From Bacillus proteolyticus (GTDB taxonomy: Bacteria; Bacillota; Bacilli; Bacillales; Bacillaceae_G): a DNA stretch of 64,000 bases. How positions within the stretch are numbered: position 1 is the first letter of the stretch; each line of letters begins with the position of its first letter. The notes under the pieces are model-generated. The model was not told the origin of the DNA. It saw nothing but the letters and a program-made list of their open reading frames with translations, and ran no database searches. Location: positions 53,160 to 117,159 of the forward strand of contig NZ_MACH01000068.1 of the NCBI RefSeq assembly GCF_001884065.1, in the 5' to 3' direction. Made by a program: the position numbers and the translations under genes. This document shows, one piece after another, positions 7,637 through 18,433 of this stretch.

Positions 7637-9145
7637 TTAATTCGTACTAATTCCTCTCGCTGCCCAAATACGATCGATTTCAGCAGCATGTTGCCCGCCG
7701 TATAAAAGAGCATCTGCTTGCTTAATCGCTTTCGCTCCATCACGGAATTTAGCATTTGGCGTTAATGACCAATGTGATTGTAAAATAATTTTTGTTGCTA
7801 CATCACGTCCAAAAGACTGCGCCATTTCGTATTGACCTTGAGCCCAAATTTCCCCATCATTATGCACTTCATTCGTTATATCTTTCGGGTATACTTTATT
7901 CGTATCTAATCGGCGTAAGCACGTCGGATCTGAACTAGAATAAGCAGTCGCATCCCATTCTCCAACACATGCTTTCCCGTATCCTGTCGTTGATACCGCA
8001 TCTTCATACGTAGCACCTAAGAAGTCTCCAAACCCTTCTCCCATCGCTCCACCTTCTGGTGAACTTCCGAAGCCTGGTACTTGATTATCTTGAATAGAAT
8101 GACCATATTCATGCGCGATAATGCCCGCATCTTCTGCGTCATCTACACCGCCAGTACCAAAAGTTAAAGCTTTCGTTGATGGAGAATAGAATGAATTATC
8201 GTCAGTTGTACCATTTACATTTACTTTAATCGAACGATTATTAATATTTTTAAAGCCTAATCCTTGAATGTAACGCTGTAATGTATCAATATGATAATAT
8301 GACATAACATCTTCAAAACTATCATTTGCACGTGTATAGTTAAATTGTAAATTTGTAGATTTCGTCTTCGCTTTTGAAGAAATCGTGACATACTCCCCAA
8401 TTAAAAATCCGCTACCATCTAAACCTTTTAAAGTAACGGTCTTCAATTGATTCGTTAGAGCTGTAGAATCTGCATCTTTATTATCCTTTAATCCTGCTAA
8501 ACTACCACTTGATACGACAGGATTAGGTAAAAATACTTTCCCTGTTCCTTCTGCTTTTCGGTTTATATCAACCTTTTTAATTAGCTTTCCATTTTCCGCG
8601 TCAATAAATGTTTCCCATGCTCCGAAAGGTTTATTCGAATGGACTAAAACTTTATATACTGGGATAGCTACTCCATCCTCAATAACATATCCAAACTCTT
8701 TCTCTGTAGGAGCCCATAGATTTTGCTCACTTTCTCCTCCAACATACGCCATTGATTTTTGTTCAGCATCTTTTTCACTAATCTTATTCGCTATTTCTTT
8801 CACACTTTGAACTGCCTGGTAATCAGAAACAGCAAGTAATCCCTGCCCCTGTCCATTAATAGTAACTGTTATTTGTTTTGAAAATACAGGAGCACCATTG
8901 ACCACTTGTTGGAATCTAACATATGAAGCTACTGGTGTTTCTGTTGTAGAAATATATTGTAAGTCTGAAAGGTCTGCCTTCAATCCATATTCCGTAGCAT
9001 GTCCTTTTAAATATTCAATTGCTTTTTTCTGTGGTGAATAAGCTTCTACCTTTACTTGCTTTTTTTCCAATGCGGAAACTGTAGAAATCGTCCCCATTAC
9101 TAATGGTACAGTCATTGCCATTGCCACCATTTTTTTGTTTAACAT
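7637..9145 (-). CDS. Secreted zinc metalloprotease with FTP/PepSY propeptide (M4/M36-like)
   Basis: A 502-residue protein with a signal peptide (residues 1-25, ending TVSA). The propeptide contains an FTP-like segment (VRFQQVVNGAPVFSKQITV) and a PepSY-like segment. The catalytic domain has the zinc motif HEYGH at residues 345-349 and a downstream GEGFGDFLG that supplies the third zinc ligand Glu, as in gluzincins of the thermolysin/fungalysin kind. It should be exported as an inactive precursor and activate itself outside the cell. It is a single gene with a convergent terminator downstream. The exact MEROPS family is uncertain: the C-terminal part (DALLYGGQHAAEI) looks more like M36/bacillolysin-like proteins than classic bacillolysin. 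Confidence 0.88.
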   Translation of the reverse strand: MLNKKMVAMAMTVPLVMGTISTVSALEKKQVKVEAYSPQKKAIEYLKGHATEYGLKADLSDLQYISTTETPVASYVRFQQVVNGAPVFSKQITVTINGQGQGLLAVSDYQAVQSVKEIANKISEKDAEQKSMAYVGGESEQNLWAPTEKEFGYVIEDGVAIPVYKVLVHSNKPFGAWETFIDAENGKLIKKVDINRKAEGTGKVFLPNPVVSSGSLAGLKDNKDADSTALTNQLKTVTLKGLDGSGFLIGEYVTISSKAKTKSTNLQFNYTRANDSFEDVMSYYHIDTLQRYIQGLGFKNINNRSIKVNVNGTTDDNSFYSPSTKALTFGTGGVDDAEDAGIIAHEYGHSIQDNQVPGFGSSPEGGAMGEGFGDFLGATYEDAVSTTGYGKACVGEWDATAYSSSDPTCLRRLDTNKVYPKDITNEVHNDGEIWAQGQYEMAQSFGRDVATKIILQSHWSLTPNAKFRDGAKAIKQADALLYGGQHAAEIDRIWAARGISTN

Positions 9146-9499
9146 AAAACCACTCCCCCTAATAAATTGAAACCTTTATCCTGTCCCACCAGACTATTAC
9201 TGTCCACAAGTATCGGGATAAAAATTGAATCTACGAGTAATTCTATATGAGTAAATACATTCCCTTTTCATTTAGGACAAGTGAAATTTTCTCAATATTT
9301 ATGTATAAAATGAGAAAAATACTGTAGAAATATATTCCTTTATTCATTTCCTAAATCCTATACTTTTTAATAGAACATCAAACACTATTATTCGTTTTAC
9401 TATTTGCTACTGGATTTTTCATTTTCAGTGTATTATTAGCGTTTTATGGAGAAATAAATTTTCTAGAGACCCTATCGAATGGAATGTGAGGAAATTGGC

Positions 9500-9622
9500 C
9501 GGATAAAGTAAAGCTTTAATCAATGGGGGTTTTGTCCATCCCCACTAATTATTAGCCCTCACCAATCGGGCTTTTACGGGAAGTCCGACTCCTACAAATA
9601 GCGGGATAATTTCCCAATCATA
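9500..9622. other. Structured intergenic element, possible B. cereus-group repeat
   Basis: The 515-base gap between the protease and ileS2 has an AT-rich left part with no feature I can defend. Its right part, about 9500-9622, is unusually GC-rich with stacked short hairpins: TGGGG/CCCCA (9521-9544), AGCCC/CGGGCT (9553-9572) and CGGGA near 9577 and 9602. It looks like one of the dispersed intergenic repeats of this group, but I cannot confirm a match. Confidence 0.35.
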
Positions 9623-9623
9623 C

Positions 9624-9659
9624 AAAAAGGAAGTTGGAATGATTCCAACTTCCTTTTTT
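9624..9659 (-). terminator. Terminator of ileS2
   Basis: AAGGAAGTTGGAAT / ATTCCAACTTCCTT hairpin immediately after the ileS2 stop, with T/A runs on both flanks. Confidence 0.88.
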
Positions 9660-9661
9660 CT

Positions 9662-12600
9662 TTAATTAGCTGTGCTTAATTTAATTCGGACTTTTGTCTC
9701 ACCTAAAGAAAGCTCATCATCTTCACTTGTTAAGTGATCAAATGTAAATTGCTTAACGAGTAAGTTTTCTTCCAACAAATCTTTATGATTCGTTAACGTT
9801 TTCTGTAATTCTTCCTCTGTATCAAGAATAACATCCACTCTTAAATTAACTGGTAAATTCAACTGCTTACGATATTCTTGAACGGCGCGAATAAATTCAC
9901 GTGCTACTCCTTCTTGTAACAATTCTTCCGTCACATTCGTATCTAACATAACCGTATATTGTCCGTTTGTCGTATTTGAGAATCCTGATTTCGCAACTTT
10001 CTCTACTAATACATCTTCAGCCGTCACAACTACTTCTTCCCCTGATGCAACTTCGTAAACTGCTTTTTCAGTTGATACAAAACTTTGTACTTCCTCTTGT
10101 GATAATTGTTTTAGCCAACCATTTACTGCATTCACATTTTTACCAAACTTCGGTCCCGCTGTTTTAAAATTCAACTTTAATTGATATGTTGTATACTTCG
10201 TTTCATCCAGTTCAACATGAAACGCTTTTACATTTAGTTCATCCATAACGATATCACGATAAGATTCCCAATCGATATTATTCTCTTTATTCTCAAGTAA
10301 TACAAGCTCTGCTAACGGCTGTTTTACTTTTAATGAATGCTGATTACGGTTACTCCTTCCAAGTTCAACAACTTGTAAAACTGCATCCATTTCAGCTTCT
10401 AATTTCGGCTGAATAAGTGATTCATTTACAACTGGATAATCCTCTAAATGAACGCTACGTCCTTCTAAATTCAGATGAATATCTTCAGCGACAAATGGTG
10501 TAAATGGTGCAATTAATTTACTAATTGTTACAAGCACTTCATGAAGTGTTTCATACGCCGCTGCTTTCTCAGTATTCATACCAGATTCCCAAAAACGATT
10601 GCGTGAACGTCTTACATACCAGTTACTCACTTCATCTACAAGCGTGGCAATTTCACGAGCTGCATTTGTGAATTGATAATCATCAAGTGCGGTTCTTACC
10701 TTTTTCGTTGTACTATGCAATCTTGATAACACCCATTCATCTAATTTCGTACGCTTTACATCATACTTTTCTTTCGGATTATATTCATCTAAATTTGCAT
10801 ATAAAACATAGAAGCTATACACATTGACTAACGTATCTACAAATTTAGATTTCGCTTCTTGTACTGTTCTTTCAGAAAATCGTTTCGCATTCCATGGGGC
10901 ACTGTCAACGAGTAGAGCCCATCTTAGAGCGTCGGCACCAAACTTCTCTACTAAATCAACTGGATCTAGTGCATTTCCTTTACTTTTAGACATTTTCTGT
11001 CCTTCTTCATCTAGAACATGCCCAAGTGATAACACTCGTTTGTATGGAACTTTTCCTGTATATAACGCTGATACTGCCAATAAACTATAAAACCAGCCAC
11101 GTGTTTGATCAATTCCTTCTGCAATAACATCTGCTGGAAACTGTTCTTCAAATAACTCTTTATTTTCAAACGGGTAATGATATTGTGCAAACGGCATGGA
11201 GCCACTATCAAACCAAACATCGATTACTTCTGGTGTACGATTCATTGTACTTCCGCATTTTTCGCAGCAAACTTGTACTTCATCTACATACGGCTTATGC
11301 AATTCTAAATCTTCAGGTGTTTCTTTCGTACTATGCTTTCTTAATTCGGCAATACTTTTCGGTGCGAATTGATGATCGCAGCTTTCACATTCCCATACGT
11401 TTAAAGGTGTTCCCCAATATCTATTCCGGCTAATATTCCAGTCCACCATGTTTTCTAAAAACTTACCAAACCGTCCGTGCTTCATATGGTCTGGATACCA
11501 CGTAACAGAATCATTATTTCGTAAAAATGTTTCTTTAATCTCAGTTGTTCGGATTAACCAGCTTTCTCCTGCATAATAAAGTAATGGTGAATCACAGCGC
11601 CAGCAATGCGGATAGCTATGTTCATATTTTTCTTTATGATATAGTAACCCTTCCTTCGCTAAATAACGAACGATATCTACGTCACAATCTTTTACAAATT
11701 TACCTTTCAAAAATGGTACTGCTTCTGTATACTCACCTTTTCCATCTACAACATGTAAGAACGACAATCCTTCACTTTGAACAACTCTATAATCATCTTC
11801 CCCATATGCTGGAGCGATATGAACGATTCCTGTACCACTATCTGCAGTTACAAAATCTGCTGCGATGACGTGGTACCCATTTGTAACTTCCTTCATCGGA
11901 AACGGTGCTGTGTAAGATGTATTTACTAATTCTTCACCTTTATGAACAGATAATACTTCATAGTTTTCTTTTAATACTTCTTGTACACGTTCTTTCGCAA
12001 TAATGTATACATGACCTTCTTGTTTCGCTTTAACGTATTCCATATTTGAATGTACAGCGAGCGCTACATTTGCTGGAAGCGTCCATGGTGTTGTCGTCCA
12101 ACCTAAGAAATACTCATTTTCACTATTTTCCACTTTAAACTTAACCGTTGCGCTTAAATCTTTAACCGTTTTGTACCCTTGTGCAACTTCATGTGAACTA
12201 AGCGATGTTTGACAGCTTGGACAGTATGGTGAAACTCTATGTCCTTTGTATAACAAACCTTTTTCATGAATCGTCCCTAAAATATGCCATACACTTTCGA
12301 TATATGAATTCTTTAACGTAACGTATGGATCATCCATATCTACCCAATAACCGATACTTTCAGTGAATTCACGCCACTGCTTCTCATATGTGAATACACT
12401 CTCTTTACACTTTTGAATAAATGGCTCAATGCCGTACTCTTCGATTTCATGCTTACCTGAAATACCAAGTTGTTTTTCAACGCCTAATTCTACAGGTAAT
12501 CCATGTGTATCCCATCCGGCTTTTCTTAACACTTTATATCCAGCCATCGTTTTATATCTCGCTACTAAATCTTTAATTGCCCGACCAAGTGCATGGCCGA

Positions 12601-12763
12601 CGTGTGGTAAACCGTTCGCCGTTGGTGGTCCTTCATAAAACACAAACGATTGCGCGCCTTCTCTATTCTGAATTGATTGTTCAAAAATGCTTTGTTCGTT
12701 CCACTGCTTACGAATACGTGTTTCTCTCCCTACAGCTGACTCTTTTACATCTACTTTCTTCAT
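9662..12763 (-). CDS. ileS2: Isoleucine--tRNA ligase, eukaryote-like type (IleRS2)
   Basis: A class I synthetase of 1033 residues. The HIGH motif is HVGH at residues 54-57 ([14 protein letters not shown]) and KMSKS is at 590-594 ([12 protein letters not shown]). Editing-domain sequence ([17 protein letters not shown]) and several Cys pairs (CPSCQTS, CWRCDS, CESCD, CEKCG) are present. Length and motifs fit the eukaryote-like IleRS2 group (about 1030 residues) rather than the 920-residue housekeeping form. IleRS2 enzymes are known to tolerate mupirocin. The signature histidines are in the ordinary HxGH order, not the swapped order reported for hyper-resistant variants. ATG 12763 has AAAGGAG upstream. 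An Ile-specific T-box precedes it. That a housekeeping ileS1 exists elsewhere is inferred. Confidence 0.95.
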   Translation of the reverse strand: MKKVDVKESAVGRETRIRKQWNEQSIFEQSIQNREGAQSFVFYEGPPTANGLPHVGHALGRAIKDLVARYKTMAGYKVLRKAGWDTHGLPVELGVEKQLGISGKHEIEEYGIEPFIQKCKESVFTYEKQWREFTESIGYWVDMDDPYVTLKNSYIESVWHILGTIHEKGLLYKGHRVSPYCPSCQTSLSSHEVAQGYKTVKDLSATVKFKVENSENEYFLGWTTTPWTLPANVALAVHSNMEYVKAKQEGHVYIIAKERVQEVLKENYEVLSVHKGEELVNTSYTAPFPMKEVTNGYHVIAADFVTADSGTGIVHIAPAYGEDDYRVVQSEGLSFLHVVDGKGEYTEAVPFLKGKFVKDCDVDIVRYLAKEGLLYHKEKYEHSYPHCWRCDSPLLYYAGESWLIRTTEIKETFLRNNDSVTWYPDHMKHGRFGKFLENMVDWNISRNRYWGTPLNVWECESCDHQFAPKSIAELRKHSTKETPEDLELHKPYVDEVQVCCEKCGSTMNRTPEVIDVWFDSGSMPFAQYHYPFENKELFEEQFPADVIAEGIDQTRGWFYSLLAVSALYTGKVPYKRVLSLGHVLDEEGQKMSKSKGNALDPVDLVEKFGADALRWALLVDSAPWNAKRFSERTVQEAKSKFVDTLVNVYSFYVLYANLDEYNPKEKYDVKRTKLDEWVLSRLHSTTKKVRTALDDYQFTNAAREIATLVDEVSNWYVRRSRNRFWESGMNTEKAAAYETLHEVLVTISKLIAPFTPFVAEDIHLNLEGRSVHLEDYPVVNESLIQPKLEAEMDAVLQVVELGRSNRNQHSLKVKQPLAELVLLENKENNIDWESYRDIVMDELNVKAFHVELDETKYTTYQLKLNFKTAGPKFGKNVNAVNGWLKQLSQEEVQSFVSTEKAVYEVASGEEVVVTAEDVLVEKVAKSGFSNTTNGQYTVMLDTNVTEELLQEGVAREFIRAVQEYRKQLNLPVNLRVDVILDTEEELQKTLTNHKDLLEENLLVKQFTFDHLTSEDDELSLGETKVRIKLSTAN

Positions 12764-12798
12764 CTACAATCACTCCTTTGAATGTTTTAAAAGCACAC

Positions 12799-13048
12799 AA
12801 AAAACCCGTCCCCATGAAGTAGGGACGGGTTTACCCGCGTTACCACCCTAATTCTATTAGCTTTTCACTAATAGCACTTAGCAACGTACTAACATACGCG
12901 TTCTTTGTAACGGTAGACATCCGTCCGAGCTTACTTTATTCAGCCACGGCTCCTCGGAGATGATTTTCAAATAACGTCTGCACACCGGCTTTCAGCAATA
13001 CACCGGCTCTCTGGAGAACAGCTCACTATTTTACTCTTTCTCGTCTTC
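12799..13048 (-). promoter_or_regulatory. T-box leader of ileS2, Ile (ATC) specifier
   Basis: Minus-strand order: AGAGTAAAATAGTGAG near 13040, CCAGAGAGCCGGTG, specifier loop TGAAAATCATCTCCGAGG with ATC at 12962-12964, T-box core GGGTGGTAACGCGGG (12832-12847) and terminator arms AAACCCGTCCC / GGGACGGGTTT. Standard tRNA-Ile sensing is expected. It is followed by the ileS2 ribosome site. Confidence 0.94.
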
Positions 13049-13154
13049 AGATTTGTATACTTTATTAGAAGTTATTTTATGCCATTGGGCAATTAATTGT
13101 CAACTAATTCAAAATATATTTTTATTTATATCCTTTTTATCTATTTCTATACAA

Positions 13155-16100
13155 TTACTTTTCAAGTTCTCGTAATCCTGCTAAACCTTCATCTTCCTCT
13201 GCAAGTTCAGCAAAGAATCCTGTGTCATCTTCACGAAGCACAATTTCAAGTTCTTCTTTCGCCTCTTCAATTCTGTTTAATAATGCTAAGTAGCAAGCAT
13301 GATCGTATCTTGCTAACAAGTGTGTAGCATCAATTTCTAATATATCACTTGTTATTTTTTCTGCTTTGGTAGTTCCCCCAGCTCTATGATACGAAGATGC
13401 TAAAGCAATAAGAATTGCCGTTTCATTAGGATGATGTACAGAAGCATCTTCTAATAAATGAATCGCATCCTCAAACCTCTCTTGACTTTGGTATATTTCT
13501 GCTAAAGTAAGGAATCCTCTACTTACAAACGATGTTTTCTCCGTTAATTGTAAACATATTTTTTCTGCTTTTCTTTCTTCCCCAGCTTTCAAGAATACTT
13601 GTGCTTGTAAAAGAAGCGTATCATAATCATCCGGTAGCTCTCGAACCATTTGTTTCGTTAATTCCAACGCATCTCGTAACATGCCTTCTTCATACTCAAT
13701 GAAAAGATTTACAAGTTGCTTCGCTACATCATAATCCCATTTATTTTCTAGCGATGTTTGCAATACTTCTATTGCTTCTTTATTCATTGCCGCATTCTCG
13801 TAAAATAGTGCAAATCGCTGCGCTGCCATACTATTTTTTGGATTTAACTTTAACGAAACTTCATATAAATCAATGATTGTAGTAATCATTGAAATTTCTT
13901 TCGCGCGGTTTTTCATACGATAAAAAGCTCTCGTAAATATAGATTTTTTCGGTTGTTCATTTTGTTGACGTTCAATCCATCTTTCTGTAACCGCAGCTGC
14001 GGCATACATAAATGCCATACTTCTTTCTGCTTTTTTCACCTTTAACGTATGAAGTGCGTCTCGTATTTGAGATATTTTTTTATGTTGTTCTACTGCTTTT
14101 ACATATACATCAAATATACGTTCATTATTTAATTCTTTATGCATTACTTTCATTGCAACTTCAATTGCACTCGCATCTCTTTTTTTCACTAATACTTTCG
14201 CATAATGATATAGAACTTCTGTGTGTCCCTCATCTAATTGTAGCGCTTCTTCAATTCGCACCTGTTCTTTATCTATTTCATTCATCGCACCATATACATA
14301 TGCAATCGCATCTAAACGCCATATTTCGGGTACTTCTCCTGCTAATTGATCTAGTTCAGTCAGCAATTCTTCATGAAGATTCAAATCTACTGAAAGCTGT
14401 GCCAAATATTCCATATTAATATGCAAAGGCTCTTCTTTCATCGCCTGGACCATATGACTTTGTTCTTTAGAACGATTTTCTTCTTTTTCGTATATTTCTG
14501 CTAGTTGCAAATGTACACCTGCGAAGTTTTCATCCAGCTCTAAACATATTTCATACGCTTGCTTTGCTTCTGTCAATTGTCCTAATACCATATATGTTTC
14601 GCCGATTCGATAATATGGCAAAGCAGTTCTCTTTTGTTCGATTGCCTTATTGTATCTCTTCATTGCCTGATCATACTGTCCAATAGATTCATATAAAATA
14701 CCAGCATAACAACCGTATTCAATTACTTCCGTTTTTTCTTTTTGTAGCGTTCTTAAAAACGCTATGCCTCGTTGCACGAAAGCTGTTCCTTTTATTCTAT
14801 TTACATACTCTTCTAACACGTTCTCTATATTACTATATAACTTACGTATACCGTCCTCTAATTTAGAAAGTGCCGTTTTCAACTCAGCTTCATTCCCGCC
14901 TAACGCAATTTCAGCATCCCACAGCACCATGCCAGCATTCATAAGAAAATCTTGATTGTCCTCAAATTGCTGATTGATACTAACAATATAATTTTTTGCA
15001 TCCTCATATTGTTCCTTTGCCATGTATACTTGAATTAAACCAAAATGAGAATATACATCTTCATTATTTTCTTCTAAAGAGCGCTTATATATAGTTTCCG
15101 CTTCTTCAAGTTCATCATTTTGAAAATAAAAATCTCCTAAACGAACATATAAAGACGCCTGATCTTCACAATATCGAATTCCTTGTAATAAAATTTCCTT
15201 CGTACTTTTCTCATCATCCAAATCTGATTCATAGATTTCCGAAAGCTTCGTATATAAATAGGCTGCTGTTTTATCTAATTGAATTGCTACTTTAAGTCCT
15301 TTTACCGCCAAATACACTTTTCCTAAATGTTGAGCACATCTTGCACGTTCATACCAAATGTGCGCTTCATACTTATATTCTTTTAATAAATCATTAAAGA
15401 ATCCATATGCTTCTTCATATCGTTCTAAATCTATTAAAATTAAACCGTGATTTACAAGTGTAAACCTTTCTGGGCTACGTTCTATAGCTGTTAGCGAATA
15501 CTCTAGCCCCTTTTCGGATTGATCCATATACATGTATGATAATGCTAAGAAACTCCACGCAACTGGTTGGTCTGCATCCAGTTGTAATGATGAACGAAAA
15601 CTAGAAATCGCTTCTGCATAATTATCTTGCTCAAAAGAATAACGTCCATTTATAAAATGATACAACGCTTGATTGCTTTTCTTCTCCACACTTTGAAGCA
15701 TATGTCCTGCTTTTTCCATATCTTGCAGACGAATAAAACACTGTGCACTATGCAATTTCACAAAGTCAGAGCTTGGAAACTTTTCCATTAATTTTTCTAT
15801 ACAAAATTGAATAAAATCTTTATCTACTTCAGCATCTAAATGTTTAATCGTATATAGCCAAGTGTTTGGATTTTCACTTGTTTCTTTTAAAAATAATACT
15901 AACTTTTCAATTCCCTCTTTATCTTGCTCAGCTAAATGATCAGTAAGAGAAAAAATTGATTTATAATAATTATGTTCTTCCTCATCTAAAAATAAAAGTT
16001 GTTCCCTTCTATCTTTTGGTGTAAACGTAATAGCTAAACAATCTGTATAACGATATTTTTCTTGCAACTTATCATATTCCACAAGAATCGGTTCTAAGAA

Positions 16101-17354
16101 ATTCGGATCTTGAATATAAAAAGCTTGCAGCACGTCGTCATAACCAGAAAGTACTTGTACATGGGAAGCGTGCTCAATATCTATACTTAATAAAACGGGA
16201 ATACCTTGATCAAGTAATCTCTTATAATTTTCCTCATTCCCCTGAAAGTAACGATATTCGTAACCTTGCTCTTCTATATATGTAACTGTATCTGAAAACT
16301 TAGAACCTGTTACATCAAAAATATGTTGTGCAATTTCATCTTGCGTACGTTTTTCTCCCCATACCCCTAACATCATTTCCAAACTTGTCGGAACGCAATA
16401 GTTATCCTTTTGTACAACCGGAACTATTGGTAAACGAACCTTTTTTCCATCAGGATTTTTTTCTATATGATGATATAGAGAATTTTTCAAACTCTTTTCA
16501 CTTTTCAATAGTGCTTGCAAATCGTGAATATTATTTATTTTATAAAATGCTTCTGCACGTAAATGTATAAAATAAGTTGTATATGCATGATGCGGAAGCA
16601 TGTGATTGATTTCATCTATTACCGCTAACATTTCTTCATAGCGCTCTAGATCTAATAAATATTTTACTTTTTCAAAATAGAAATATGGTACTTGAGGGAA
16701 CTTTGCAATCGCATCATTTATGAGTTGTAATGCTCGCTGCTGTTCACCTTTATATGCATATAATTGCGCCAATAAGTACGTAGCTAACTCTTCACAATCT
16801 TTATGCTGCTGACCGGATAAAAGTTGTTCCTCTGCTTTCTCCCACTCACCAGTCTGTATATATAAGTAACCCCATTTATCAAAAACTGCACGTGTACTAT
16901 ACTTTTCCGCCTTTTGCATATAGGCATAAGCCTCTTCATTACGCTTCATATCTAACAAACATCTAACTAACGTAAAATATGCTTTCGTTAAAACATCCGC
17001 ATCAGTTTCCTCTTCATTTACCTCTTCCAAAGAATCTTTTAATAATTGTTCAGCATCAAGGATTTTACGCTCATCAATTAACTCATCACAATATAAAGAG
17101 AGCGTTCTCATATTTGGGAATTTTTTATAAGTATAACGAATTAAAAAGGAGCTATATTGATGCATCAAACCTTCATCAGCAAGGCGAATTAATGTATCAA
17201 ACTCTGTAAATGATGAAACGTTAGAAAGCCAGTTCTTCACGTATGATAACTTATTCGTTTCTTTTATATGTGCAATTTCATTATTTATCTCCTGTAATCC
17301 ATCTGCAAATCTCTTTTCTTTCAAACAAATCTCTAATTGCTTAAAATCTAGCAT
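13155..17354 (-). CDS. Giant TPR-repeat protein with an embedded C39-like cysteine peptidase domain
   Basis: 1399 residues with no signal peptide. Residues about 1-290 and 450-1390 are tetratricopeptide-like helical repeats (many A-x-x-x-Y/F and W-x-x-L-A patterns, such as AISSFRSSLQLDADQPVAWSF). Between them, residues about 310-450, sits a papain-fold domain like Peptidase_C39_2: Cys320 in KDNYCVPTSLEM, His398 in ASHVQVLSGYD and Asp416 in IQDPN, with spacing that fits a Cys-His-Asp triad. A cytoplasmic scaffold that processes a peptide or protein partner is possible, but no partner gene is obvious. ATG 17354 has GAGGTG upstream. It stands alone. I know no characterised homologue. Confidence 0.85.
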   Translation of the reverse strand: MLDFKQLEICLKEKRFADGLQEINNEIAHIKETNKLSYVKNWLSNVSSFTEFDTLIRLADEGLMHQYSSFLIRYTYKKFPNMRTLSLYCDELIDERKILDAEQLLKDSLEEVNEEETDADVLTKAYFTLVRCLLDMKRNEEAYAYMQKAEKYSTRAVFDKWGYLYIQTGEWEKAEEQLLSGQQHKDCEELATYLLAQLYAYKGEQQRALQLINDAIAKFPQVPYFYFEKVKYLLDLERYEEMLAVIDEINHMLPHHAYTTYFIHLRAEAFYKINNIHDLQALLKSEKSLKNSLYHHIEKNPDGKKVRLPIVPVVQKDNYCVPTSLEMMLGVWGEKRTQDEIAQHIFDVTGSKFSDTVTYIEEQGYEYRYFQGNEENYKRLLDQGIPVLLSIDIEHASHVQVLSGYDDVLQAFYIQDPNFLEPILVEYDKLQEKYRYTDCLAITFTPKDRREQLLFLDEEEHNYYKSIFSLTDHLAEQDKEGIEKLVLFLKETSENPNTWLYTIKHLDAEVDKDFIQFCIEKLMEKFPSSDFVKLHSAQCFIRLQDMEKAGHMLQSVEKKSNQALYHFINGRYSFEQDNYAEAISSFRSSLQLDADQPVAWSFLALSYMYMDQSEKGLEYSLTAIERSPERFTLVNHGLILIDLERYEEAYGFFNDLLKEYKYEAHIWYERARCAQHLGKVYLAVKGLKVAIQLDKTAAYLYTKLSEIYESDLDDEKSTKEILLQGIRYCEDQASLYVRLGDFYFQNDELEEAETIYKRSLEENNEDVYSHFGLIQVYMAKEQYEDAKNYIVSINQQFEDNQDFLMNAGMVLWDAEIALGGNEAELKTALSKLEDGIRKLYSNIENVLEEYVNRIKGTAFVQRGIAFLRTLQKEKTEVIEYGCYAGILYESIGQYDQAMKRYNKAIEQKRTALPYYRIGETYMVLGQLTEAKQAYEICLELDENFAGVHLQLAEIYEKEENRSKEQSHMVQAMKEEPLHINMEYLAQLSVDLNLHEELLTELDQLAGEVPEIWRLDAIAYVYGAMNEIDKEQVRIEEALQLDEGHTEVLYHYAKVLVKKRDASAIEVAMKVMHKELNNERIFDVYVKAVEQHKKISQIRDALHTLKVKKAERSMAFMYAAAAVTERWIERQQNEQPKKSIFTRAFYRMKNRAKEISMITTIIDLYEVSLKLNPKNSMAAQRFALFYENAAMNKEAIEVLQTSLENKWDYDVAKQLVNLFIEYEEGMLRDALELTKQMVRELPDDYDTLLLQAQVFLKAGEERKAEKICLQLTEKTSFVSRGFLTLAEIYQSQERFEDAIHLLEDASVHHPNETAILIALASSYHRAGGTTKAEKITSDILEIDATHLLARYDHACYLALLNRIEEAKEELEIVLREDDTGFFAELAEEDEGLAGLRELEK

Positions 17355-17636
17355 GCATTCACCTCAAATTATTATTTATACTGCCATTTGCAAGCAGTAT
17401 TCTAACCTACTTGCTTAGATTTTACACATCATATAGTATGCATTCAACTAAAACCTCATATAATGAACGATATTATTTAATATTATTCAAGTTTCTCACT
17501 AAATATCTTAAAAACATTGATTTTTATGGGGATTTCGTTTAATTTGATGAAATAATGTATAATCTTATTCCAGTAAATGAAATTATACCGACGATAATTG
17601 ATATATATCAATCGGCTCTTTTATTATATCAGCGAT

Positions 17637-18419
17637 TCACTCATCAAATTTTAAATCTACAAAAACACCGTAATGATCACTTGGAAATACGTGTGATGAA
17701 GTTAATGCTGAATCTCCAAATACAGATACATTTTCTATATTTAGAGATTCAAACGAATCATTCTCTTGTATCAATATCCAATCATATCGTTCTTCTTTCT
17801 TTACATTCCCTATTAAATTTGTATTCTTTCCATAATCTAAAGTTGGCTGAGCCAAAGTGCAATCATGTTCTTCTTTAAACTGAGCTACATCTATCCATTG
17901 GTTATCTACTAAGTATTGATGAACACTCGAATCAGGATTGGCATTAAAATCACCACAAAGTACTTCATATGTACTATTTTTACTTTTACTCTTAATCCAA
18001 TTATGTACTGTGCTAATTTGTTCTTTCCTTATCATAATTGACTTCCAATTCAAATGAACATTTGTTATTCCGAGTTTGCAATCTCTATATTTAAATGTAA
18101 TTCTAATGGCACAATAATTAGCTTCCTTTGTATCAGTTTCCCAAATAGCCTCTTCAATTAATATAGGAACCTTACTTAAGAAAGCTAATCCTTCATCTGG
18201 AGAATCTGGATATTCTTTAAATATACAAAATGGATAATTTACTTGCTCCGCAATATATTGTGCAACATTTGTCTTCTTTCCTTTATTATTAATACAACTT
18301 CGAACTTCTTGAATTGCTAATATATGTGGAGCAATATTTTGGACTTCTTCACAAATAGCCTCTAACCTTTCAGACCACAATGTTTCATGATTCCAAATAT
18401 TAAAAGTAGCAATTTTCAT
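17637..18419 (-). CDS. Endonuclease/exonuclease/phosphatase (EEP) family protein
   Basis: About 260 residues with the EEP order: MKIATFNIWNHE (metal-site Asn), ILAIQEVR (metal-binding Glu), NVHLNWKS (His), CGDFNANPD (GDFN motif) and SSHVFPSDHYGVFVDL (SDHY catalytic His). Substrates of this fold range from DNA to phospholipids and sugar phosphates, so the reaction is open. No signal peptide. ATG 18440, overlapping the upstream methyltransferase stop, gives seven extra residues; ATG 18419 opens exactly at the conserved MKIATFN and is preferred. Neither has a strong ribosome site, which suggests translational coupling to the methyltransferase. Confidence 0.82.
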   Translation of the reverse strand: MKIATFNIWNHETLWSERLEAICEEVQNIAPHILAIQEVRSCINNKGKKTNVAQYIAEQVNYPFCIFKEYPDSPDEGLAFLSKVPILIEEAIWETDTKEANYCAIRITFKYRDCKLGITNVHLNWKSIMIRKEQISTVHNWIKSKSKNSTYEVLCGDFNANPDSSVHQYLVDNQWIDVAQFKEEHDCTLAQPTLDYGKNTNLIGNVKKEERYDWILIQENDSFESLNIENVSVFGDSALTSSHVFPSDHYGVFVDLKFDE

Positions 18420-18433
18420 TATATCGCTACTTT

